A stretch of 64,000 nucleotides of DNA from Phymorhynchus buccinoides (lineage: Eukaryota; Mollusca; Gastropoda; Neogastropoda; Raphitomidae), in the NCBI GenBank assembly GCA_017654935.2, contig CM065698.1, positions 35,735,098-35,799,097 on the forward strand. Reading direction: 5' to 3'. Shown here piece by piece: positions 25,001 through 38,000 of this stretch; position 1 is the first letter of the stretch, and each line of letters starts with the position of its first letter. The notes below the pieces were generated by a model. That model had not been told where the DNA came from, ran no database searches, and worked only from the letters and a program-made list of their open reading frames with translations. A program made the position numbers and the translations under genes.

Positions 25001-28000
25001 TATAACATGACTAATGAAATAGTATGAAAATAGAACAAAATCTGAATTCTATGTAAAATTTTGGGGGTGCGCCTTATAGTCTGTAAAATATAGTAATGCT
25101 TCACAGTCCTGTGGTGTCTTTCTCTTCAAAATTACTTGGATGGGGGTGGGGAGGGAGGGGGGCACCATTTTCTTTTTTCTTTTTTTAGAAATTGAGAAGA
25201 AACTAACTTCTCAGCTTGGTATTAAAAAAAACACCCAGTGTCTTTATTCCTTTACATGAGCCAGCTGAAGCATGCAGTTCTCTCAGCACAAGTAGATAGA
25301 TTTTCTTGGTCAGTCCATCTTGGTGAAACTTGGCACGGGGCCAATAAGCTGAAACACACATTTCCAATTCCTATTTCCAGTCTTTCATTAGTGCAGCACT
25401 GGACAGTATTTAATGGTTTGGCTGTGGAAGCAAAATTATGGATGAGTGCCTGGATCAGTGGATGCGGTTTTGAAAGTTTGTAGTTATTCATTCAGTAAGC
25501 ATTGGCTAGACGGAGGTGGGTTTTTTGTGTAACCCCCCCCCCCTCCCCTTCCTAATTTCCTTCTATTAATTTTAAGAGAAAATAGCCTAGGGACAGCAAC
25601 ACAATTTTTTCTTTTTATTTGTTTTTTATTAGTAGAATGCAAAATAGAAATCACATGGTTTCTGTGACAGTTCTGTAGATTCACCTCTCCAAGATTCTGG
25701 GCGCTTTGTTGTATGTGGCAGTAGTAAAAACCAAATACTCTCTCCTGTCCTCACTGTCAGAGGACCTTCCAGGCCTGCATAGGCCTCACGAGTCACCTCA
25801 GAACCCACCCGTCATCCTGACCCCCTCAACTCTCTCTCCTGTCCTCACTGCCAGAGGACCTTCCAGGCCTGTATAGGCCTCACAAGTCACCTCAGAATCC
25901 ATCCGTCATCCTGACCCCCTCAACTCTCTCTCCTGTCCTCACTGCCAGAGGACCTTCCAGGCCCGCATAGGCCTCACAAGTCACCTCAGAACCCATCCGT
26001 CATCCTGACCCCCTCAACTCTCTCTCCTGTCCTCACTGTCAGAGGACCTTCCAGGCCTGCATAGGCCTCACAAGTCACCTCAGAACCCATCCGTCATCCT
26101 GACCCCCTCAACTCTCTCTCCTGTCCTCACTGCCAGAGGACCTTCCAGGCCCGCATAGGCCTCACAAGTCACCTCAGAACCCATCCGTCATCCTGACCCC
26201 CTCAACTCTCTCTCCTGTCCTCACTGCCAGAGGACCTTCCAGGCCTGCATAGGCTCACAAGTCACCTCAGAACCCATCCATCATCCTGACCCCCTCAACT
26301 CTCTCTCCTGTCCTCACTGTCAGAGGACCTTCCAGGCCCTGCATAGGCCTCACAAGTCACCTCAGAACCCATCCGTTATCCTGACCCCCTCAACTCTCTC
26401 TCCTGTCCTCACTGCCAGAGGACCTTCCAGGCCTGCATAGGCCTCACAAGTCACCTCAGAACCCATCCATCATCCTGACCCCCTCAACTCTCTCTCCTGT
26501 CCTCACTGTCAGAGGACCTTCCAGGCCCTGCATAGGCCTCACAAGTCACCTCAGAACCCATCCGTCATCCTGACCCCCTCAACTCTCTCTCCTGTCCTCA
26601 CTGTCAGAGGACCTTCCAGGCCCGCATAGGCCTCACAAGTCACCTTAGAACCCATCCATCCATCATCCTGATCCTCTGATGAACTGAACTGTTGAGCCAA
26701 TGGTCATCATCCTACGGGACAGACAAACTGTCAAAAATCAAATATACTGTGCTAATAAGTGATGAATTTGAAGGGAATTTGGTTGGAGGCTTTTTGGGCT
26801 CTCTGGTATCTGTTATTGGTGGCCACATACTAGATGTTTTGTTTATTAATTTTGATGGGGTTTTTTCCCTTTTCTTTCAGTGCCAATGCGTCTGTGGTGA
26901 GCCGTGAAGAGCCCTGTGATACCTGTACAGAAGAATCAGAGTCTGTGATGGGAGGTGCACGCAGAGGTGAGAGTCTAGTAACAATAACGATAAGAAAATA
27001 GCATTGAGAACATGTACCAAGCATCACATCCTCATGCACAGAGCTCTTTTCATTTTACATTATTGCAGAAAAATGTGAGTAAAAATATTAATAGACAGAA
27101 GTTTGGAGCGATTAAATCTGACACTGTGACATGCTTTACTCATTGATAAGCCTTCAAAATCTGGAAAAGCCCTGGAAAATTTGAAGGGTCTTTTCCAGGG
27201 CTTGCAAAGTGGTAAATAAAAACAATATTAACCGCCAAAACTCAGGGGAAAGTTTGGGATTTGACCCTGCCGTATCTGTTAATCCAATGATTTTCCAGTC
27301 AGTTAAGCATTGGGAAAAGTGTTACCACAATGTGTGCTGTTTCGTGTTATGAAGCTTCAGCTCGAATCAATGAGGGAAAAGTGTATGCGAGATGTGCGCT
27401 GTCTGTGTTGTGAAGCTCCGGCGCGAATCAACGGCCATTCGAAGCACGAACGTCACCACCGCGGGGAGAGGGGTCACTACGAGACGTCCACCATGATGAG
27501 CAGTGACCTGGAGACCACCAGCTTCTTCGACTCTGAGGACGACACTGCCAGCAGGTAACGCACTACACAGCAGCACTGTACACAGCAACACACTACACAC
27601 TACACACCAACACACTACACTTTAGGTAGCAGACGTCCACCATGATGAGCAGTGACCTGGAGACCACCAGCTTCTTCGACTCTGAGGACGACACTGCCAG
27701 CAGGTAACGCACTACACAGCAGCACTGTACACAGCAACACACCAACACACTACACACCAACACACTACACTTCAGGTAGCAGACGTCCACCATGATGAGC
27801 AGTGACCTGGAGACCACCAGCTTCTTCGACTCGGAGGACGACACTGCCAGCAGGTAGCGCACTACACAGCAGCACTGTACACAGCAACACACTACACACC
27901 AACACACTACACTTCAGGTAGCAGACGTCCACCATGATGAGCAGTGACCTGGAGACCACCAGCTTCTTCGACTCTGAGGACGACACTGCCAGCAGGTAAC

Positions 28001-31000
28001 GCACTACACAACAGCACTGTACACAGCAGCACACTACACACCAACACACTACACTTCAGGTAGCAGACGTCCACCATGATGAGCAGTGACCTGGAGACCA
28101 CCAGCTTCTTCGACTCTGAGGACGACACTGCCAGCAGGTAGCGCACTACACAGCAGCACTGTACACAGCAACACACTACACACCAACACACTACACTTCA
28201 GGTAGCAGACGTCCACCATGATGAGCAGTGACCTGGAGACCACCAGCTTCTTCGACTCTGAGGACGACACTGCCAGCAGGTAACGCACTACACAGCAGCA
28301 CTGTACACAGCAACACACTACACACTACACACCAACACACTACACTTCAGGTAGCAGACGTCCACCATGATGAGCAGTGACCTGGGTCGGTATTCACGTT
28401 GAGATAGCATGAGACTTAGCATGATGCTAACTTAGAAGCTCTTCCAATGTACAGTAGGATTTAATAGGACTTTTGGAAGAGCTTCTAAGTTAGCATGATG
28501 CTAAGTCTCATGCTATCTCAACGTGAATACAGGCCCTGGAGACCACCAGCTTCTTCGACTCTGAGGACGACACTGCCAGCAGGTAACGCACTACACAACA
28601 GCACTGTACACAGCAACACACTACACACCAACATGCTACACAGCAACACACTACACAGCAACACACTGCACACCAACACACTTCACACCAACACCCTACA
28701 CACCAACACACTTCACACCAACACCCTATAATACAACACACTGCACAGCAATGCACTACACAGCAACGCACTACACATTGCACAGCAACATACTACACAG
28801 CAACGCATTACGCACTACACAGCAGCACACTACACAGCAACACACTGAATAACAGTACACTACTCTGCCAGCAGGTAACAGAATTCAATCACTGCAACAC
28901 ACTAGTCTACACAGCAGCACATTACATATGGTAACACTATTAACAGCACACTACACGACCAGCAGGCAAATCAGAATACGACAATACACTACACAGCCAG
29001 CAGGTAAAACACTCAGGGCTCCCAGGGACCCCCATTTGGGGGTCTATAAAGTACTAACATTCTAAAGGACCCTCTAAAAGAATGTGCAGAGGGTCCCAGG
29101 GATGCACTAGAAAAATTCTTTTTAGCATTCGCAATGCCACTGGGACCCTCTATCCCGCCTCTAGGACCCTCTATACTGTACGTGAAGGAGTCCCTGGGAC
29201 CCCATGTTTTGTGGGATGATTGGGAGCCCTGATCTCACTTCACTGAAGACATTCAGGTGGTATAATAATGATCTGAAAATTGTACATGTATATGTATAAA
29301 GTTTAATTAATTAAGCCTTTTACTAATGATGAACAGCTCATTATTAAAACCTACTTAATATTTGTTTGCTACATAGAAACACAATCTAAGTTGTACCTGC
29401 AGTCACCTGTGGGGTAAACCACCGGTGTCTCTGTGTTCAGATTCTCCACAGTAACGGACACAACCACCAGCATGGCCTCTAAATATGGGCGCCACCGGCG
29501 AAGGCGTCGACGCCACCGGCCGCCCCCGATCAGTAGGGTGGGTATTAACAAGGTAACTAACCACTAACAGTTTTCTACCTCCCTTTGTTGTGGTGTGTGC
29601 ATGTGGGTGCTGTTCATTACTACCATTTCTCACAACGGTGTTGTGATTTTTAGTTTTGTTATTGTTGTTGGCATGCTGGTTCTTCTTGCATGGATTTTGG
29701 GTTTGTGGGGCTGTGGCTGGTGTAGACGCATGTTTTTTGGATATGCAGTGATCGCGTTTACTGGTAAATATCAGTACAATAGTGATTGCAAAACAAAGAT
29801 ACTAAAACAAATTGACCTGCCAGTCCAAGGGACTGATAAATGTTTGGTAGGACTGATAAATTGTTTAACAGATGCTCTGATATTGTGGCCTTCACTAGTT
29901 TGTTTCCCTGGGACTGGTTTTGACACCGGTTGTTGGGGGGGCATTGTCGCTGATGGGACTGGTTTTGACACCGGTTGTTGGGGGGGCATTGTCGCTGATG
30001 GGACTGGTTTTGACACCGGTTGTTGGGGGGCATTGTCGCTGATGGGACTGGTTTTGACACCGGTTGTTGGGGGGGCATTGTCGCTGATGGGACTGGTTTT
30101 CAAAATTCCTAGCGCCATCACTGGATATGATTTTGCAAATGAAAATTAAAAAAAGCAAACTACAGGTCGAAATAGAAACACAGCCGATCATGTTCAAAAG
30201 ATACTCATGTTAGTAACCATTGTGCCAATCTGATTATGATCAGTCAGGTACCAGGTAGTTAAAACTGTGGAGACTTGAGTCTAGACAAAATGCACGCAGG
30301 CAGGCTGGCTTGTGTCTGCGCACATGTGCGTACACACATACACGCAAAGTAGATGTACAGTGAGATAGAAATGCACAGGTTCTGGTCTGGTTCTAGTTGC
30401 AAGACACTCCAGTCCTTACAGAATTGGGAGTACAAGAATGATTGGAATTGATGACATGGCAGAAGTGCTAACTTTTGTTTATTTTTCGGACTATAAGGCA
30501 ATACTTTTTTTCCCCAGACTTGAGACTACTAAAATAGTAAGAAAATATAACAGAATCTGATTTTTGTGTATAATTTGGGGGTTGCGCCTTATAATCAGGT
30601 GCACCTTATAGTGCGAAAAATATGGTATCTTGAAATTCTAAATAATAAGAATTAGATGACATAGTAGAAGTGCTAACCTTAGGTTTTCTTGAAAATCTAA
30701 GAGGAAAAAAGGCTTTGAAGAAAATTAACTGTTTGAATATTGGATTTAGAGTTCTTTAACGAAAAGAACTGTAAGCATGATTCTGTTTATAAAGGTGAAA
30801 GGATTCAAGATAGAAAAGCTTATTTAGGTTAACATATTCAGATAGTGACTCATTTTGTTTAGCATACAGGCAAAAAGTCAAGTGATAGAAAAGGGGAAAA
30901 CAGTACCAACCTCAAGAGCCGTATAAGGCGTAGCTAACTGTGGGATAGGATTTCTACAAGTACTTAAATTAAGTGAAATCATTTTGTATGATTATTTCTG

Positions 31001-34000
31001 TGTATAGATTGTCAGCTGATCCATGTTGAACATTTCTTTTTGATATATTTCTTCCATATGCTATTCAATAATTTACAGAGGGTACAATTTCGTTAATATT
31101 TTTGTTGTTGTTGTTGATCCCTGGCTTAACGACTCCAGGGATCATCCCAACAGCCAGAGCACTTGAACAATTCAGTACAAATGCACCAGCTAGGGATGAG
31201 AACATTACGTGTGTGACCGTTTTTGATTACCCCGCCATGTGGGCAGCCACACTCCGTCTTCGGGGGATTTTAGACCGATGATGTTATGCTGGGAGCTTGT
31301 CAGGGCTTAAGACAATCCCTGCACAACCATTCAGAGCATAACAACATTTTGATGTAGCCTTGGCGTTCTAGCTTATGTCAACTGGTCTGACACAGCCTCA
31401 TGCTAAGGCAAAGTATTTTTGTCACTATGTTATGCATGTTTATTGTTGTCACTTTTTCTATTTTGGAGCATGGTTTATAAATGTATGTCAGTGGAGTAGC
31501 ATGACTGTACAGATCTTTTCAGTGTTGTGTTCCTCTTCCCTTCTAAGAATTAGATATATTGAACAAAGATTTGAAACCCAGGTTTGTTTTGAAGGACAAA
31601 CTTGTAAAAAAACGAGTCAGTTTATTTTTACTGAAAATCAGCAAAAAGAATTTAAAATCTGTCAATTTTTATGTGTGAAATAACAAATTGGCTACAATAC
31701 AGCTCTCCTTAAAGTGTCATTGAGATTATTATTAATCAGTTTGTTTCTGAACACAAGATTGTTCGATTATAAACAAAATTAAGATATATTTATTATTTTT
31801 TGAAATTTTGTTTTTCTTTATTTCTTTAGTTTGTATTGTTTATTCTTTTCCATTGTTTTATGTTTGAGGAAAGAAATGGCAGTTTATCTTATTTAATTCC
31901 TAAAAGATTTAATGAAGTCTTTAAAACATAAAGGAACAGATTTGGTTGGTTTAGCAAATAGAATTAGAAGGCTCATCTTTAAGAAAAAAATCATCCTTAT
32001 TCTAGCATCAAATTTTGTTTGCATTGGTGGATTGCGTTAAAACTGTTAACCTATTCCTGTTGATCTGTCAAGGGGTGTAGCTTACAACTTGATCAAATCT
32101 TTTGAGTGAAAAGAAGAAATAATGAGATATAAAGTGTTCCAGTATTTGCGTGTGTTGGTGTGTGTGTGTGTGTTAAAAGCCTTGAGTGTGTGTGTATGTG
32201 TGCAGGCCTCTTCTTTTAGCAGCATCACAGATTCTACCATGTCCCTCAACATCATCACAGTCACCTTAAACATGGGTAAGTCCTTTATCCTCCTTTCATT
32301 CATTCAGATGGCTAGCTTAAAACCAAAGCTCCGGAACTTGTATATTAACATAGTGATCTGCAAACAATTTTGCTGCAGGTTTGATGCTTTCACAGTGTTG
32401 TTCAAAGAGCTTTGGGTTCGTTCTCTTCTAAAGAAAAAACAACTACTTTCAATCGGGACCTTGAATGAAAATATAGGTGTGGTGGTTAAATCAGACAGTT
32501 GGGGCAGTGTGTGGATGCCTCATGCTTCCTTACAGGGAGCTGGATGACCCTGCCCCCTCCATGAGTCTCCCTGTGGGGACACCGAGTGGTCTTTTGTACA
32601 AATAGTTCCTCACCTTCTGGAAGTTTTGTGCTTGTAACTTCTTTTACTCTGTCACTCTTTTGACTGCCTTTTCCCTAGTTTGCTTTCTGTCATCTACTAT
32701 CTTGCTTAGTGGCCCTTTCTCCTGCCTTTAAAAAAAAAATCTTCCAAGCAATTTTCTCCATTGAGCTCTGAAATTGGAATGTGTCGGCTATGGGGGAGAC
32801 TGGTAAAAACTGAAAACTGGACACATACCTACCTTACCATTGTGGCCTTGTACCCTTGGAACGCAGAAGAAGAAAGAAATCAGACTGTGAATTATGTATG
32901 CTATTCTATTGTGTGTATAACAAGCCAAAACTTGGTGCGTGATGGAAATGCCATCAGAGTGGGGGCAAGCTATGGGCAGTTTTGGGCGGCTTGAATACAC
33001 AGAGCAGACCTGTTTACTCTACTCTTTTCGAGTAGTATTCTACTCAATTTGGATCTCTACTACTCTTCAAAATTGAAAATAATGCTCTAACTACTCATTT
33101 TCAGTGAACATTGATGGTTTAATGAATAAAACTACTCATTTCAGCTAACCAGACTACTCAAAACTTGTGTAAGGGGTAAACGGGTCTGACAGAGGCAACT
33201 TCTGGCTGGGCGGTTTTGGGCAGAATAAAATTGCAAGAGGGTTAATGTTGACGGTTGTGTGTGTTTCAGACACCGTGAATTTCCTGGGTATTAGTATTGT
33301 GGGCCAGAGCAACAAAGGTGGGGATGGGGGAATCTACGTCGGCTCCATTATGAAGGGGTAAGTAACTCTGGTGTGTGTGTGTGTGTGTGTGTGTGTGCAG
33401 GCATGGGAATTGTCAGTCTTTTGGCTGATTTCAGCTTTTTTGATGGTCCTCTTCAGTCTTTTTTTGCAAGTTTCAGTTTTTTTGATGGTCCAAGAGGACA
33501 TTTATGAGATAAAAAAGAAGCCCAATGAGTAAAACTTAAGTTATTGGTTATAAATGAATGCAAAATGAACTAAATATATCAGTTTTATCTCTAATACTGT
33601 TTAAATAACAGAAGAAGCTTCATTTTCTGGGGGCTGTATCCCAACACACACGGTTTTCAGTTGTTGTTTTTTATTCCTTGTTCCTATGCCTGCTTCCAGA
33701 CCCCAATTTTCAGTCTTTTTTGTCTTCTCTAATTCCCATGCCTGGTGTGTGTGTGTGTGTGTGAAGGGCTTTTGTGTCTATCATGTGTGTATGTGTATGT
33801 CTGTATGTGTTTGAACAATATACATGAGAGAGAGTATACAAGTGTGTTTGTTTTTGTTTCTATGTGGCTATGTCAGCTTGAGTGCTTATGTGTACCCAGG
33901 GCTCCCAATCGTCCCGCAAAACAAGGGGTCCCAGGGACTCCTTCACTTACAGTATAGAGGATCCTAGAGGCGGGATAGAGGGTCCCAGTGGCATTGCGAA

Positions 34001-34760
34001 TGCTAAAAATAATTTTTCTAGTGCATCGCTGGGACCCCCTGCACATTCTTTTAGAGGGTCCTTTAGAATTTGAGTACTTCATAGACCCTCAAATGGGGGT
34101 CCCTGGGAGCCCTGGTTCCATATTTTACGGACTATAAGACCATACTTTTTTTTTCCAGACTGAGACCCCTGCACCTCACAATATAGTAAGAAAATATGTA
34201 CTAACACAATCTGATTTTTGTGTAAAGTTAAAGGGGGGTGCGCATTATATTACTTTATAAATATAATAAGGTGCACTTATATAGTCCAACGAATATGGTA
34301 CATGTTTACATAATCATGATAATGAATGCATCTGACCTGTTCATTGTTGCGAATATTATGCATGTATAGAATGTTGAATCTGTCTTTACACTTTTCAATT
34401 TTATTGAATTATGATAACATGGTATGATCTATTCTGAGAGCTCTTTATGATCATGATAACAATGACTTTGATTATGATGGTGCAATGATGATGATGACGG
34501 TGTGATGATGATGATCATAACGGCAATGTTAATGATAACTAGTGTTAAAGTGCCCCCTGGTATACGTTGTTAGGGGCGCTGTGGCTCAAGATGGTCGGGT
34601 GGAGCCAGGGGACATGATCCTCGAAGTGAACGGCATCAGCTTCGAGAACATGAGCAACGATGATGCCGTCAAAACTCTCAGGGAAGCTGTCCAAAAACCA
34701 GGGTCAGTATCACTAACTCTGCGTATGAGAGAGAGACACACATGCACGCACAAATGCATG

Positions 34761-34791
<31 letters not shown>

Positions 34792-35036
34792 TCACTAACT
34801 GAAGCCGTCCAAAAACCAGGGTCAGTATCTCTAACTCTGCGTATGAGAGAGAGACACACATGCGTGCACAAACGCATGTGCACACACACACGCACACGCA
34901 CACACACACACACACATACGCTCGCTAACTCTGCATATGAGAGAGAATGCATATGAGAGAGAAAGAGAGGTACACATACACACACACACACACACACGCT
35001 CGCTAACTCTGCATATGAGAGAGAGAGGTAGACACA

Positions 35037-35067
<31 letters not shown>

Positions 35068-38000
35068 TTTCTTTTAATCTTATCATTTTTTTAGCACTCA
35101 CATTTCCCCATGATATTTGTTGGTTCTTTCCTGTTAAACAATTTTTATTTTGGGGCAGAATTGTAAAAATGTCTATTTCTTAACCCCAATCAATCAAGCA
35201 ATCTATCAATCATTCAATCATGTCGTGCCTGTTCCAGTCCCATCACTCTGGTGGTTGCCAAGTGCTGGGACCCGAACCCCAAGGGCTACTTCACGGTGCC
35301 ACGGCAGGAGCCGGTGCGGCCCATCGACCCCTCGGCCTGGGTGGCCCACACCACGGCCCTGAGGGAGCAGTACATGGGCCGGGGCGGGCCGTCTGCCCCC
35401 TCCATCTCCAACATGACCTCCACCAGCTCCTCCCTCACCAGCTCCATACCAGAGTCAGAGAGTGAGTTGTCGCCGTGACCAGTTGTACGCCTAGCGTAGA
35501 CCTCATGTGCGTCTCCCGGGCATTGTTGGAAAAGCTGGCCCCTGATAGCCAAGCAGACCTGTTTACTCTACTCTTTTCGAGTAGTATTCTACTCAATTTG
35601 CACCTCTTTTACTCTTCAAAATTGAAAATAATGCTGTAATTACTCATTTTCAGTGAACATTGTTTGATGGTTTAATGAATAAAACTACACATTTTGAACC
35701 CAAACTACTCATTTCAGCCATCCAGACTACTCAAGACTTGTGTAGATGGTAAACAGGTCTGGCCAAGCTTGGAAAGCGTTTTGCGAGTGGCTATGATTGC
35801 TTGCTAAAGTGGCGTAGCACTTTGCATTGGATTCAATCTGCAATTTGAACATTGTTTAATTTTGTTTATAATAAGGGGGGATTTTTGACACTTGGAGTTG
35901 ATGAGTAGTTGTGGGTGTTGTTATCACAATAAGTGTGATTTGTCAGCAACCATGAGTTCTCATTTTTTTGATGTAGGTGGATTTAACAGGGATGGGACTA
36001 TTTTTTCGAATACCACATAGAATTTTTTTTTTTGCCTACCATCATGGCTATTTATTTAGAAAGAAAATGTGTAGTGCGCATATTCTTTAACCCTTTCACC
36101 GCCAATGTCGCATTTTAGCACCACAATGGTTTAACACCCATGTTACTAAAAGGCATCAAATCAGAGCCGGTTACCCAAAGACCCTATTTTCTTAATTTTG
36201 GGAGGTAAGGAGATATGCCTAATGTTATGCATGTTACAGATGAATTCGCAACATTATAGAAATATTTGTTTCTGTACCCCGTTAAGTTTAATGGTAGTTT
36301 TTTGCTGAAATATGGCTGGCGGCGAAAGGGTTAAGCTCTAAGCACCTTGCCTTGCTCTCTATGCCTTGTTGGTGACAACAGAAGATGTGCAGATTTCATA
36401 CAATGATTATACATAAGCATAGCTTTGTGATGATGTAAAATATTCACACAATAATGCGTGATTCCTATGGGTGCTGTTTCAGGGTTTGACGATTTAAACT
36501 TGACTATCAACACGGATATGGCTACAGTGGTGAAGGCTATGGCCCAGCCCGACTCCGGCCTGGAAATCCGCGACCGCATGTGGCTCAAAATCACAATACC
36601 CAATGCTTTCATAGGTAAGTATATGTAGATCAAAATACCAATAACCAATGCTTTCATAGGTCAGTATATGTAGATCAGAATCACAATGCCCAATGCTTTC
36701 ATAGGTAAGTATATGTAGATCAAAATACCAATAACCAATGCTTTCATAGGTAAGTATATGTAGATCAAAATACCAATAACCAATGCTTTCATAGGTAAGT
36801 ATATGTAGATCAAAATACCAATAACCAATGCTTTCATAGGTAAGTATATGTAGATCAAAATCACAATGCCCAATGCTTTCATAGGTAAGTATATGTGTCT
36901 CAAAATACCAATACCCAATGCCTTCATAGGTCAGTCAAAATCACAATGCTTTCATAGTATGTGTCACTCAAAATCACAATGCTCAATGCTTTCATAGGTC
37001 AGTCAAAATCACAATACCCAATGCTTTCATAGGTCAGTATATGTGGCTCAAAATACCAATACCCAAAGCTTTCATAGGTCAGTCAAAATCACAATGCCCT
37101 ATGCTTTCATAGGTCAGTCAAAATCACAATACCCAATGCTTTCATAGGTCAGTATATGTGGCTCAAAATACCAATACCCAAAGCTTTCATAGGTCAGTCA
37201 AAATCACAATACACAATGCTTTCATAGGTCAGTATATGTGGCTCAAAATACCAATACTCAAAGCTTTCATAGGTCAGTCAAAATCACAATGCCCAATGCT
37301 TTCATAGGTCAGTATATGTGGCTCAAAATACCAATACCCAATGCTTTCATAGGTCAGTCAAAATCACAATACCCAATGCTTTCATAGGTCAGTATATGTG
37401 GCTCAAAATACCAATACCCAAAGCTTTCATAGGTCAGTCAAAATCACAATACCCAATGCTTTCATAGGTCAGTATATGTGGCTCAAAATACCAATACCCA
37501 ATGCTTTCATAGGTCAGTCATAATCACAATACTCAATGCTTTCATAGGTCAGTATATGTGGCTCAAAATACCAATACCCAAAGCTTTCATAGGTCAGTCA
37601 AAATCACAATACACAATGCTTTCATAGGTCAGTATATGTGGCTCAAAATACCAATACCCAATGCTTTCATAGGTCAGTCAAAATCACAATGCACAATGCT
37701 TTCATAGGTCAGTCAAAATCACAATACACTATGCTTTCATAGGTAAGTATATGTAGATCAAAATCACAATACCCAATGCTTTCATAGGTCAGTCAAAATC
37801 ACAATACACAATGCTTTCATAGGTCAGTCAAAATCACAATACACAATGCTTTCATAGGTCAGTCAAAATCACAATACACAATGCTTTCATAGGTCAGTCA
37901 AAATCACAATACACAATGCTTTCATAGGTCAGTCAAAATCACAATGCCCAATGCTTTCATAGGTCAGTCAAAATCACAATACCCAATGCTTTCATAGGTC

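Noticed and set aside
27593..28318. Minus-strand Cys-rich open frames that look like a repeated small protein
   Set aside because: They are shadows of the duplicated exon 5 cassette and its CACACTACA spacer.
27416..28582. Extra exon 5 copies as additional coding exons lengthening the protein
   Set aside because: In the phase set by exon 5 each copy gives a TAG as its second codon, so they cannot extend the reading frame.
29595..30149. 184-codon open frame with hydrophobic N-terminus and a Gly-rich repeat
   Set aside because: It is formed by a 45-bp minisatellite in intron 6. The hydrophobic start comes from T-rich DNA and no conserved domain is visible.
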